Positions 1 through 6,842 of a DNA stretch of 7,137 bases are shown piece after piece. This DNA comes from Paracoccaceae bacterium. GTDB lineage: Bacteria; Pseudomonadota; Alphaproteobacteria; Rhodobacterales; Rhodobacteraceae. Below the pieces are notes generated by a model that had not been told where the DNA came from, did no database searches, and saw nothing but the letters and a program-made list of their open reading frames with translations. The stretch is from NCBI GenBank assembly GCA_023263735.1, contig JALQUQ010000136.1, positions 1-7,137 on the forward strand, read 5' to 3'. The position numbers were made by a program, and so were the translations under genes. The number at the start of each line of letters is the position of its first letter. Within the stretch, counting starts at the first letter, position 1.

Positions 1-259
1 GTCCGCTCGCGTAGAGCTTCGGATCCGCGTGGAGGGTGGGCAGCGCGGTGATGCGCTGGACGATGTCCACCACCCGGACATCGTGGAAGGCGAACAGCGC
101 CTCTTCTCCCTGCGGGTCGTGCTGGTCCATCTGGGAGGTCACGTGCTTGCGCTCCCGCAGGGACTTGCGCTCGAACATCTGCGACGGGTCGGGAAAGGAG
201 ACGCGGATGACATGCGCCATCTCTTCGGGTAGCAGGTTGTCGACGGCGAACCACTGCGT
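1..259 (-). other. 2OG-Fe(II) oxygenase N-terminal fragment fused in frame to the RND gene
   Basis: This is the last ~86 codons of the frame opened at 3094, but it does not resemble an RND protein. It has no membrane segment where TM10-TM12 should be. The residues instead fit the N-terminal part of a 2-oxoglutarate/Fe(II)-dependent oxygenase (prolyl 4-hydroxylase-like): WFAVDNLLPEEMAHVIRVSFP resembles the opening 'FxVDNFLPEExAxxIxxxFP', LRERKHVTSQMD matches a conserved basic stretch, and ALFAFHDVRVVDIVQRIT followed by DPKLYASG matches the 'F.D.RVV.L...ITG...PDP.LYAGG' segment. The iron-binding HxD...H residues would lie beyond the window edge, so they cannot be checked. Codon choice also shifts: GAC, TTC and CTC are favoured here, while GAT and TTT are common in the permease. 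Family assignment is from recalled sequence patterns. Whether the fusion is biological or an assembly chimera cannot be decided from this window. Confidence 0.62.
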
Positions 260-3094
260 CCCGATCAGCCCCACCACCGAAAACAGCGACAGCGGCACAT
301 CCCAGATGTGATGGCCGTAAATCGCTCCGATCAGTCCAAAGGGAATGACCGACATCACCACAAGCGGCCGCGTCCAGCTGGCAAAAATCCACGACAGGCA
401 CATGTAAATGCCCGTCAGGCACAAGATCAGACCGGTGCGGGCGTCGTTCAGGAATTCGCGCTCTTGTTCGACCAAACCGCCCTGACGCGTGCTGACCGCA
501 AAGTCATCCGACAAACCGGGCAGGATGACCTCGCGGATTTCCTTTTGGATTTCGGCGGCACGCGCGGGATCATCCTCGGCCAAATCGCCCGAAACCGTCA
601 CGATCCGCAGGCCGTTTTCGCGGCGGATGGTGGAAAAGCCGTTTTCCCGTTCGACCGTCACGATATCGGCCAGTGGGACATAGTTGCGCGGCCCCACCCG
701 CATCAGGGTGCGTTCCAGAAAATCGGCGGTCAGTTCTTCGGCTGGCAGTTCAACCCGCAGGGTCGCAGATCGTGGGCCATCCGGGTAACTGGCAGCCTCG
801 ATCCCGTTTAGCCGCTCTCGCAACGCGCTGCCCAGACTGTCGATGGAAAAGCCCAGCGCTTGCCCCATCGGCGTCAGGTTCAACACCAGTTCTTCCTTGT
901 CATAGGCCAGACTGTCTTCCAGCGCCGATACCTCGGGGTAAACCCCCAACCGGGCCTTCAAACCTTCGGCCGCGCGCTTCAACTCTCCGATGTCGGCCCC
1001 GTAAAGATCGATGGACAGCGCGTCACCGCCCGGCCCAAATCGCCCGCCACGGAACGAAAGTTCCTCAAGCAGCGGGTGGGCCCGAACCTCTTCTTGCAGC
1101 GCCGACACAAAGGCAGAGCTGGAATAAGGCCGGTCATCCGGGCTGATCAATTCAATGGAAATCGCGCCCAGCAGATCGGCATCCTTGCCCTCGGCGCTTG
1201 AGAGGCCGCGCCCCGATGCCCCGCCCACCTCGGCCATGGCAAAGGTGATCGGGTCTTTCCCGTGTTCCGCAGCAAAAGCAGCGGAAACAACATCTGTCGC
1301 CCGTTGCAGTTCCTGCATCATGGCAAGGGTATCCCCGCGCGACGCGCCCGGCAGCATCGAGAAATTCCCGGTTACGCTGGCCTGTTCGGGGGCGTTGAAA
1401 AAGCGAAACGGCACATCGCCCCGAATGAACAGCGCCGAAGCCACCGCAAGCACCAGAATGGCCCCCGCCAAAACGGGATAGCGCGCCAAAAGCAAGAAAC
1501 GCAGGATCGGTTTGAACACCACGGTCTGGAACCAGACCATCCCCCGGTTCACCTGCCGCGACGGCCAATCGTACCACTTGTCCTGACGGGATGCGGCAAT
1601 GGCATGGGCCATATGGTTCGGCAGAATGAAGAAGCATTCCACCAGACTGGCCAATAAAACCGCGATGACGGTAAAGGGGATGTCGGCGATCAGATCGCCA
1701 AAGCGGCCCCCGATGGCAACCAGTCCGAAAAAGGCGATGATCGTGGTCACGGTCGATGCAACGACCGGCATCATCATCCGCCGCGCCCCCTGTTCGGCGG
1801 CGGTCAACGGGTCTTCGCCCAGACTGCGCCCCCGAAAATCGGCATGTTCCCCCACGACGATCGCATCATCGACCACGATCCCCAGCATGATGATCAAGGC
1901 AAACAGCGAGATCATATTGATCGTCAGCCCGGTGGCATACATGGCAGCAACCGCCGCCAGCATCGAAACCGGGATCCCCGCCGCCACCCAAAGCGCGGTG
2001 CGCGCATTCAGGAACAGGAACAACAGCACGACCACCAGCAAAAGCCCGGTGCCCCCATTGTCGAGCAAGAGATAAAGCCGGTCCGTGATTTCATTGGCGC
2101 GGGCCCGCACCAATTCGATCTTTACCCCCGGCGGCAGGCTGGCCGACATTTCCTGAACAACCGTTTCAACCGCATTCTGCATGCGGATCGCGTCACCATC
2201 GGCCGACCGCTCGACCCGAACCGTCATGGCCGGGTTCTTGCCCACGAAACTGGCCCGGCCCCTGTCGGCGCTTTCCACGGTGATCGTGCCCAGATCCCCC
2301 ACGGTCAGCTTGGTGCCGTCCGGATCACTGCGCACCACGACCGCCGCCAGATCGGCTGCGGTGCGACGCTCGGTCCCGGTGCGAACCCGCGCAATCCCGT
2401 CACCCACATCGCCCGCCGGAGAGGACCGCACCGCCGCCGCCAAGGCGTTTGCAATCTCGCGCATCGTGACATCATGCCGGATCAGATCGACCGATGCGAT
2501 CTCGACCACCGTGCGTGGGTCTGCAAGCCCCCGGATCGTCGTCCGTGTCACACCCTTTTGAAACAAGCGCGCCGTCAATTCATCGGAAAAGCGGCCCAGT
2601 TGATCCACCCCCACCGGCCCCGAAATCACCAGATCGGAAACCGAATCCCGCCACTGGCTTCGCCGGACCACCGGCTCGTCCGCCTCATCCGGCAAGTTCG
2701 AGGCGGCATCGACGGCCGCCTGAACATCCTCGGCCGCTTGTTGCAGATCGACCCCCGGGTCGAATTCAAGGGTGATCCGGGCAGACCCTTCGCGCGCGAC
2801 CGAGGTCGCATCGGCGACCCCATCGATGGCCAGCAGCGTGGGCTCCAGCACCTGCACGATGCCATTGTCCACATCTTCGGCCCCGGCCCCTTCCCAATTG
2901 ACGGAAACCGAGACTTCGGCCGTGACCACATCCGGAAAATACTGCGCCCGAATTCTGGACCCGGCCACGATCCCCGCGACGACCATGATCAACAGCAACA
3001 GGTTCGCCACGGTCCTGTGACGGGTGAAATAGCTGATGATCCCTTTGCCGGGGATGTCGGCAGGCGTCGGGCTTTGGTCGGTGGGATCGGCCAT
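1..3094 (-). CDS. RND efflux permease (HAE-1 type), C-terminus replaced, partial
   Basis: Inner-membrane proton-driven permease of a tripartite efflux pump. The frame is open for 1,031 codons from ATG 3094 to the window edge. Visible: TM1 about residues 27-46; first periplasmic region to about 340; TM2-TM6 about 346-491, with the proton-relay pair D409-D410 in VVDDAIVV of TM4 (like AcrB D407/D408); TM7 about 537-556; second periplasmic region; TM8 and TM9 about 886-928; and the start of TM10 (LSLFSVVGLIG, ending at residue 945). After that, family members continue with a short motif such as SGIIINDSIVLV, then TM11 and TM12. Here the frame switches to unrelated hydrophilic sequence (see the 1-259 entry). 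The start lies 3 bases after the adaptor stop, with a GGGGGG ribosome-binding site 7 bases upstream inside the adaptor gene, so the two are cotranscribed and probably translationally coupled. Substrate unknown. Residues 1-945 are certain as RND; the tail is not part of this family. Confidence 0.93.
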   Translation of the reverse strand, partial: MADPTDQSPTPADIPGKGIISYFTRHRTVANLLLLIMVVAGIVAGSRIRAQYFPDVVTAEVSVSVNWEGAGAEDVDNGIVQVLEPTLLAIDGVADATSVAREGSARITLEFDPGVDLQQAAEDVQAAVDAASNLPDEADEPVVRRSQWRDSVSDLVISGPVGVDQLGRFSDELTARLFQKGVTRTTIRGLADPRTVVEIASVDLIRHDVTMREIANALAAAVRSSPAGDVGDGIARVRTGTERRTAADLAAVVVRSDPDGTKLTVGDLGTITVESADRGRASFVGKNPAMTVRVERSADGDAIRMQNAVETVVQEMSASLPPGVKIELVRARANEITDRLYLLLDNGGTGLLLVVVLLFLFLNARTALWVAAGIPVSMLAAVAAMYATGLTINMISLFALIIMLGIVVDDAIVVGEHADFRGRSLGEDPLTAAEQGARRMMMPVVASTVTTIIAFFGLVAIGGRFGDLIADIPFTVIAVLLASLVECFFILPNHMAHAIAASRQDKWYDWPSRQVNRGMVWFQTVVFKPILRFLLLARYPVLAGAILVLAVASALFIRGDVPFRFFNAPEQASVTGNFSMLPGASRGDTLAMMQELQRATDVVSAAFAAEHGKDPITFAMAEVGGASGRGLSSAEGKDADLLGAISIELISPDDRPYSSSAFVSALQEEVRAHPLLEELSFRGGRFGPGGDALSIDLYGADIGELKRAAEGLKARLGVYPEVSALEDSLAYDKEELVLNLTPMGQALGFSIDSLGSALRERLNGIEAASYPDGPRSATLRVELPAEELTADFLERTLMRVGPRNYVPLADIVTVERENGFSTIRRENGLRIVTVSGDLAEDDPARAAEIQKEIREVILPGLSDDFAVSTRQGGLVEQEREFLNDARTGLILCLTGIYMCLSWIFASWTRPLVVMSVIPFGLIGAIYGHHIWDVPLSLFSVVGLIGTQWFAVDNLLPEEMAHVIRVSFPDPSQMFERKSLRERKHVTSQMDQHDPQGEEALFAFHDVRVVDIVQRITALPTLHADPKLYASG

Positions 3095-3097
3095 CGA

Positions 3098-4573
3098 TCA
3101 GCCCCCCATGCGCTGTTGCAAACGTTCCACGACCTGCGCTGGCACCTTTTCCTGCCGCAATTGCTCCAGCAACCGCGTCTTGGCCTCTTTGGGCATGCGC
3201 GTATTTCCTTCGACAAAAGCGATCAGCTTTTCCCGATGATCGGCGGTCAATTCCATCGTCTCGGGCTCTTTGGGCGCCTGCGCCTGATCGGGTTGGGTCA
3301 GATCGGAAGGGCGCACGGGTTTCACCCGAATGCCCGCCCCCAGCAATGGCGAGCGTTCCGAAACGATCTCCCGGCCGTTCAGGCTGGCAGCTTCGATCAA
3401 GACCTGATCGCCCTGCTGGCGCAAGACGCCCACCCGCACCTCTTCCAGACGGTCCTCATTCCCCACAACCAGAATGTCGCCATCGCCATCCACGGCCGTG
3501 GCCGGAACCAGCGCCACCTGATCCAGCGCGGGTTCATCCGTGGTCACGGTCACAAAATCACCGGGCCGCAACCCGCGCGCGTTGCTCAGCGCGGCATAGA
3601 CGATCCGCCCTGTTGCCCCCTCTTCGACGGCGGCCCCCGCCCGGTTCAACTTGCCCGTCGCGGTCAATTCAACGCCCATCAGGTCCATTTTCACCCGCAC
3701 ATCCGCAGGCTTCAATTCACCCTTTTCATCCAAGAGCCGCACGAATTGGGCCGTGGAAAGACGAAGAGCCACCTCCAGATCCTCGGGGTCGATGATCCGG
3801 GCCAGTTGTTCATTGGCCGACACCAATCCGCCCTGAACCAGTTTCACATCTGCCAATCGGCCCGAGATGCTGGCCACAACGACCGTTTCCGCCAAGGCCC
3901 GTTCGGCTTCGGCCAAAGAAATTCGGGCGCGATCCGCGGCAGAGGCGCTTTGATCCACCCGCGCCTCCGCCTGTGCCAGCGCTGAGCGGCGGTTCAGCAC
4001 CGCCTGCTCGGCCGTCGAGACCGCCAATCCCGCCGTTTCCACCGCTGCGGGCGATCCAACGCCCCGTTTCTGCAATTCTTCCTGACGGGTCAGGGCCTGC
4101 CGCCGCAAGACCAATTGTGCCTCAGCCGCCGCCAGATCATCTTGTGCCAGATCCTTTGCCCGCGCGGCGTCTTTCTGGTCCGCCTCGGCCTCTGACACCG
4201 ACGCCTTGGCCAGATCGCGGGTCGCGGTCGCATCTGCGGGGTCCAGCCGCAGCAAGACCTGCCCCTCGGTCACAGAGGCACCATCTTCGATGCCCGGCGC
4301 AATCTCGACGATCCGCCCACCGCGTGGCGCGCGCAATTCCAACGTGCGTCGCGACCGAATTTCCCCGAATGCCACAATCTGCGGCACAACCCGGCCCGCC
4401 GTCACCGTGACCACATTGGCCGAATAAATCCGCTCACGCGCAGGCGGGCCGCCTTCGCCCTTGGCAAGCCGACTTGCAACAGCATCCGAAACGGTCTTGC
4501 CCGCCATGGCCAAAAGCCCGACTGTAACAGCGGCCAGAAACAGGCCCATCATGGACCGGGCTAAGAAACGCAT
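3098..4573 (-). CDS. RND efflux periplasmic adaptor subunit (membrane fusion protein)
   Basis: Periplasmic adaptor (HlyD/AcrA-like) that bridges the RND permease to an outer-membrane channel; 491 aa. Domains in order: N-terminal hydrophobic anchor or uncleaved signal about residues 8-24 (no lipobox Cys); first lipoyl half about 76-112 (APRGGRIVEI, then VTEGQVLLRLDP); long alpha-helical hairpin about 115-230, rich in Ala, Glu, Arg and Gln; second lipoyl half about 231-262 (ISGRLADVKLVQGGLV); beta-barrel about 265-345; membrane-proximal domain about 346-422; Pro/Gln-rich linker about 424-438; and a charged helical tail 439-491 (MELTADHREKLIAFVEGNTR onward). The tail is longer than in AcrA but, as I recall, common in alphaproteobacterial adaptors. 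Start ATG 4573 has AAGGG 6 bases upstream. The permease follows after 3 bases. The neighbouring minus-strand operon is separated from it by a terminator, so it should have its own promoter in 4574-4722. Confidence 0.95.
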   Translation of the reverse strand: MRFLARSMMGLFLAAVTVGLLAMAGKTVSDAVASRLAKGEGGPPARERIYSANVVTVTAGRVVPQIVAFGEIRSRRTLELRAPRGGRIVEIAPGIEDGASVTEGQVLLRLDPADATATRDLAKASVSEAEADQKDAARAKDLAQDDLAAAEAQLVLRRQALTRQEELQKRGVGSPAAVETAGLAVSTAEQAVLNRRSALAQAEARVDQSASAADRARISLAEAERALAETVVVASISGRLADVKLVQGGLVSANEQLARIIDPEDLEVALRLSTAQFVRLLDEKGELKPADVRVKMDLMGVELTATGKLNRAGAAVEEGATGRIVYAALSNARGLRPGDFVTVTTDEPALDQVALVPATAVDGDGDILVVGNEDRLEEVRVGVLRQQGDQVLIEAASLNGREIVSERSPLLGAGIRVKPVRPSDLTQPDQAQAPKEPETMELTADHREKLIAFVEGNTRMPKEAKTRLLEQLRQEKVPAQVVERLQQRMGG

Positions 4574-4624
4574 GCGGGACCCTTCTATGCTTTGCCCAGA
4601 AGACTAGGCTAAAATTCCAGCCGG

Positions 4625-4645
4625 AAAAGCCCCGTAAACCGGGGC
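4625..4645 (-). terminator. Rho-independent terminator downstream of moaB
   Basis: Read on the minus strand, GCCCCG, a 5-base loop (GTTTA) and CGGGGC form a perfect 6-bp GC stem at 4645-4629, followed directly by TTTT (4628-4625). It lies 78 bases past the moaB stop and about 50 bases before the adaptor start. It should therefore end the glycosylase/exporter/moaB transcript and insulate the efflux operon. The rest of the 149-base gap holds no gene. A promoter for the adaptor must lie here, but I see only weak hexamer matches and do not call one. Confidence 0.7.
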
Positions 4646-4722
4646 CAAACGGTCAAACGACGCAGAAGTGATTTTCCGTCGCGAAAAATGCCAGAAAACG
4701 CACGCTCTCGGCACCGTCAGCA

Positions 4723-5265
4723 TCATTTCCGACGCTTGTGCTCTTCGAGACGGGGAAAGATTTCGACGAAATTGCAGGGGCGATGCCGATAATCCAACTG
4801 CCATTTCAGGATTTCATCCCAAGCGTCGCGGCAGGCCCCCGGGCTGCCGGGCAGGGCAAAAAGATAGGTTCCGCCTGCCACGCCCCCACAAGCGCGGCTT
4901 TGCACGGCGCTGGTGCCGATCTTTTGCATCGAAACGATGGTAAAGACGGTGCCAAAGGCCTCGATCTCTTTTTCGTAAACATCGCGGTGCGCTTCGACCG
5001 TCACGTCGCGCCCGGTCAGCCCGGTGCCCCCGGTCGACAGGATCACGTCAACCTCGGGATCTGCGATCCAGCCGCGCAATTTTTCCGCGATCAAGGCGCG
5101 GTCATCGGTCACAATATCCCGCGCGGCAAGGGTATGGCCTGCCCCGGTCAACCGTTCGACCAATGTGTCGCCAGATCGATCCTCGGCCAGACTGCGCGTA
5201 TCGCTTACGGTCAGCACGGCGATCCGCACGGGAATGAAATCTTTGGTTTCGTCGATCCGGCTCAC
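4723..5265 (-). CDS. moaB: Molybdenum cofactor biosynthesis protein B
   Basis: MoaB/MogA-fold cytoplasmic protein of the molybdopterin pathway. In homologues this fold binds molybdopterin and, in MogA, adenylylates it before molybdate insertion; the exact role of MoaB is less settled. Length 180 aa, usual for the family. Motifs: LTVSDTR near residues 18-24; STGGTGLTGRDVT at 77-89, the MPT-binding loop with the conserved Asp; IGTSAVQSRA at 116-125; and ALPGSPGA at 137-144. The C-terminus PCNFVEIFPRLEEHKRRK is typical of alphaproteobacterial MoaB. The start is GTG at 5265, directly abutting the TAA stop of the upstream exporter gene. A GGAG Shine-Dalgarno 6 bases upstream and the absence of any ATG before the first conserved strand (VRIAVLTVSD) support it. 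It is the last gene of a three-gene minus-strand operon and is followed by a hairpin terminator. Confidence 0.95.
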   Translation of the reverse strand: MSRIDETKDFIPVRIAVLTVSDTRSLAEDRSGDTLVERLTGAGHTLAARDIVTDDRALIAEKLRGWIADPEVDVILSTGGTGLTGRDVTVEAHRDVYEKEIEAFGTVFTIVSMQKIGTSAVQSRACGGVAGGTYLFALPGSPGACRDAWDEILKWQLDYRHRPCNFVEIFPRLEEHKRRK

Positions 5266-5895
5266 TTAATGCTCCAACATTGCCAACCGCAGGGCCAAGG
5301 CGGCATAGACACCCGCAGATATCCGGCCCAGTGCTTTTGAAAAGCGGTCTGATTGCGCCAGTCTTTGCCCGACCTTTCCGGCAAAAACCCCGACGACCCC
5401 GTTGACCACCAATCCGCCGCAGCAAAACACAGTCCCAAGGAAAAGGAACTGAGGCAACACAGCGCGGTTGGGGTCGATGAACTGGGGCAAAAAGGCCAGT
5501 ATGAACAGAATGACCTTGGGGTTCAAAAGGTTGACCATCAGCGCCTGACGAAAGGCTTGGGCGGGGCGCAGGCCTTTGGCAACGATGCCGCCCAAAGGGC
5601 CAGAGGCGCGCACCCCTTGCACCGCCAAGAACAAAAGATACCCGACTCCGCCCCAGCGGATAACGTCAAACGCCAACGGATGGGCCGCCAACAGCGCCCC
5701 CAGACCCAGCCCCGCCGCCAAGGTGTGGATCATTCCGCCCACCGCGATGCCGAAATTCGCGGCCATCGCCGCCACCGGCCCCGAACGAATGCCCTGACCA
5801 AGGCAAAACATCATATCCGCCCCCGGGGTCAGGTTCAGCGCCAGCCCCGCCGGAACGAATGTCGCCAAGGCGATCCATTCAACACCCAGCATCAT
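5266..5895 (-). CDS. LysE/RhtB-family amino-acid exporter
   Basis: Inner-membrane exporter of the LysE/RhtB superfamily, whose characterised members export amino acids such as lysine, arginine, homoserine, threonine or leucine; the substrate here cannot be read from sequence. From ATG 5895 it is 209 aa, the usual length, with about six hydrophobic segments. Family signatures: [19 protein letters not shown] at residues 21-39 (RhtB motif with the conserved Pro-Gly); the glycine-rich helix [20 protein letters not shown]; and [19 protein letters not shown] at 122-140. The open frame extends upstream to 5937, but those codons overlap the glycosylase gene. The start at 5895 forms a standard ATGA overlap with the glycosylase stop (5894-5892) and opens directly into the first helix. 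A second ATG at 5892, with GGGGGG 4 bases upstream, is an equally possible start one residue shorter. Confidence 0.93.
   Translation of the reverse strand: MMLGVEWIALATFVPAGLALNLTPGADMMFCLGQGIRSGPVAAMAANFGIAVGGMIHTLAAGLGLGALLAAHPLAFDVIRWGGVGYLLFLAVQGVRASGPLGGIVAKGLRPAQAFRQALMVNLLNPKVILFILAFLPQFIDPNRAVLPQFLFLGTVFCCGGLVVNGVVGVFAGKVGQRLAQSDRFSKALGRISAGVYAALALRLAMLEH
5272..5275 (-). promoter_or_regulatory. Ribosome-binding site that fixes the moaB GTG start
   Basis: On the minus strand, GGAG at 5275-5272 lies in the last codons of the exporter gene (TTG GAG CAT TAA) and stands 6 bases before the GTG at 5265. Stop and start abut, so ribosomes finishing the exporter could re-initiate on moaB. This site is the main reason to accept the non-ATG start. 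Confidence 0.65.
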
Positions 5896-6731
5896 GCCCC
5901 CCGCAAACGGTCCCGCAGGGTCAGCAGATCGTCCCATGCTTCGCGTTTGGCAATTGGGTTGCGCAGCAGATAGGCCGGATGGGTCATGGGCAAAAGCGGG
6001 CGACCCAAAGCCTCGGCCCAGGTGCCACGCGCACGCATGATCCCGCGGGTGCCCGTCAACGCAAAAAGCGGCGTGTTCCCCATGGCCACGATCACATCAG
6101 GCGCAACCAATTCGATATGCCGTTCGACAAAGGGGCGCATCATCGCGATTTCGCCGGGTTCGGGATCGCGGTTGCCCGGCGGCCGCCATGGCAGGACATT
6201 GGTGATGTAAAACGCCGTTTCCGCATCGACCGAGGTGCGGGACAGGCCGATGGCTGCAAACATCAGGTCCAGCAACTGACCCGCACGCCCGACAAAGGGG
6301 CGGCCCTCTTGATCTTCGTCCCGGCCCGGGGCTTCGCCCAAGATCAACACGCGCGCCTTGGGGTTTCCGTCGGCAAATACGGTGGTGCGGGCCCCCTGTT
6401 TCAATTCGCAATGCGAAAAAGCCTCGATCTCGGCACGCAGGGCCTCAAGCGTCTTGGCGCGGGCCGCAGCCTGAGTGGCCTCGACCACCGGATCGATCTT
6501 GGGCCGTTCTGGCGGGGGGGCGTAGGCCGCCGGGCGCGGGGCCCCGGGGGGCGCGGATGCAGGCCGTTCTGGCGCCGCTGGGGCGCGCACCTCAACCGCC
6601 CGCGCCTCTGGCAGAGCAAAACGGTCAAGCGGTTCGTCCAGAATGAAATCATCGACCCCGCAGTCAATCTGCCAAGTCAAAGCCGCATAGGCGGCATCCC
6701 AGTCCTGCTCAATCTGATCCCCGAGTCGCAT
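5892..6731 (-). CDS. Uracil-DNA glycosylase, family 4, without the usual Fe-S cysteines
   Basis: DNA repair enzyme that removes uracil from DNA; 279 aa. Residues 1-45 form an N-terminal segment with D/E and Trp residues. Residues 46-80 are a Pro/Ala-rich linker, and the catalytic domain runs from about 90 to 279. Catalytic-domain motifs: [20 protein letters not shown] from residue 131 (uracil pocket and water-activating loop), [14 protein letters not shown] at 175-188, and THPAYLLR at 250-257 (leucine-loop His). These define family 4. The KRRIH insertion of UdgX is absent. Only two cysteines exist, C24 and C108. Of the four [4Fe-4S] ligands of the Thermus-type enzyme, only the second (C108) is kept; the others align with F105, W182 and M197 or M198. 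Start ATG 6731 has AGGG 7 bases upstream. First gene of the operon, divergent from pyrB. Family is certain; activity is inferred. Confidence 0.93.
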   Translation of the reverse strand: MRLGDQIEQDWDAAYAALTWQIDCGVDDFILDEPLDRFALPEARAVEVRAPAAPERPASAPPGAPRPAAYAPPPERPKIDPVVEATQAAARAKTLEALRAEIEAFSHCELKQGARTTVFADGNPKARVLILGEAPGRDEDQEGRPFVGRAGQLLDLMFAAIGLSRTSVDAETAFYITNVLPWRPPGNRDPEPGEIAMMRPFVERHIELVAPDVIVAMGNTPLFALTGTRGIMRARGTWAEALGRPLLPMTHPAYLLRNPIAKREAWDDLLTLRDRLRGA

Positions 6732-6785
6732 AGGCTGACCCTAGTGCAGTGCCGCGATAAAGAAAACGGGGGGCTGCAAATGCCG

Positions 6786-6814
6786 TTGCCCAAAGCCCGA
6801 TGCTTTGGCATAAG
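6786..6814 (+). promoter_or_regulatory. Candidate sigma-70-type promoter of pyrB with an inverted repeat in the spacer
   Basis: TTGCCC (6786-6791), 17 bases, then CATAAG (6809-6814) matches the -35 and -10 hexamers at 4 of 6 positions each with ideal spacing. Start of transcription would be near 6821, giving a leader of about 22 bases. The spacer contains a perfect 7-bp inverted repeat, CCAAAGC (6790-6796) and GCTTTGG (6802-6808), around a 5-base centre, which is a plausible operator. This is the best promoter candidate in the 111-base gap between the divergent glycosylase and pyrB genes. I see no equally good one for the glycosylase. Confidence 0.4.
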
Positions 6815-6842
6815 CCGCGAAAGCCTTGCGATGGAGTGCACC

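Noticed and set aside
308..1201. Several plus-strand open frames of 100-170 codons.
   Set aside because: All are antisense to the permease, whose own frame translates to clear RND sequence throughout this stretch.
1844..3985. A 713-codon open frame on the plus strand.
   Set aside because: It lies opposite the RND permease and adaptor genes, is rich in His, Arg, Pro and Gln with no recognisable domain, and is the antisense shadow typical of GC-rich coding DNA.
4660..4700. AT-rich imperfect hairpin (ATTTTTC and GAAAAT, minus strand) between moaB and the terminator.
   Set aside because: Short stem with a bulge; the GC-rich stem with a T-tract at 4645-4625 is the better terminator.
4604..4804. 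A 66-codon minus-strand frame bridging the moaB end and the intergenic gap.
   Set aside because: It overlaps the moaB 3' end in another frame and runs through the terminator hairpin, with no ribosome-binding site or recognised domain.
5896..5937. Upstream extension of the exporter frame to ATG 5937.
   Set aside because: It would add 14 Pro/Gly/Ala-rich residues inside the glycosylase gene; the ATGA overlap at 5895 gives the family-typical N-terminus.
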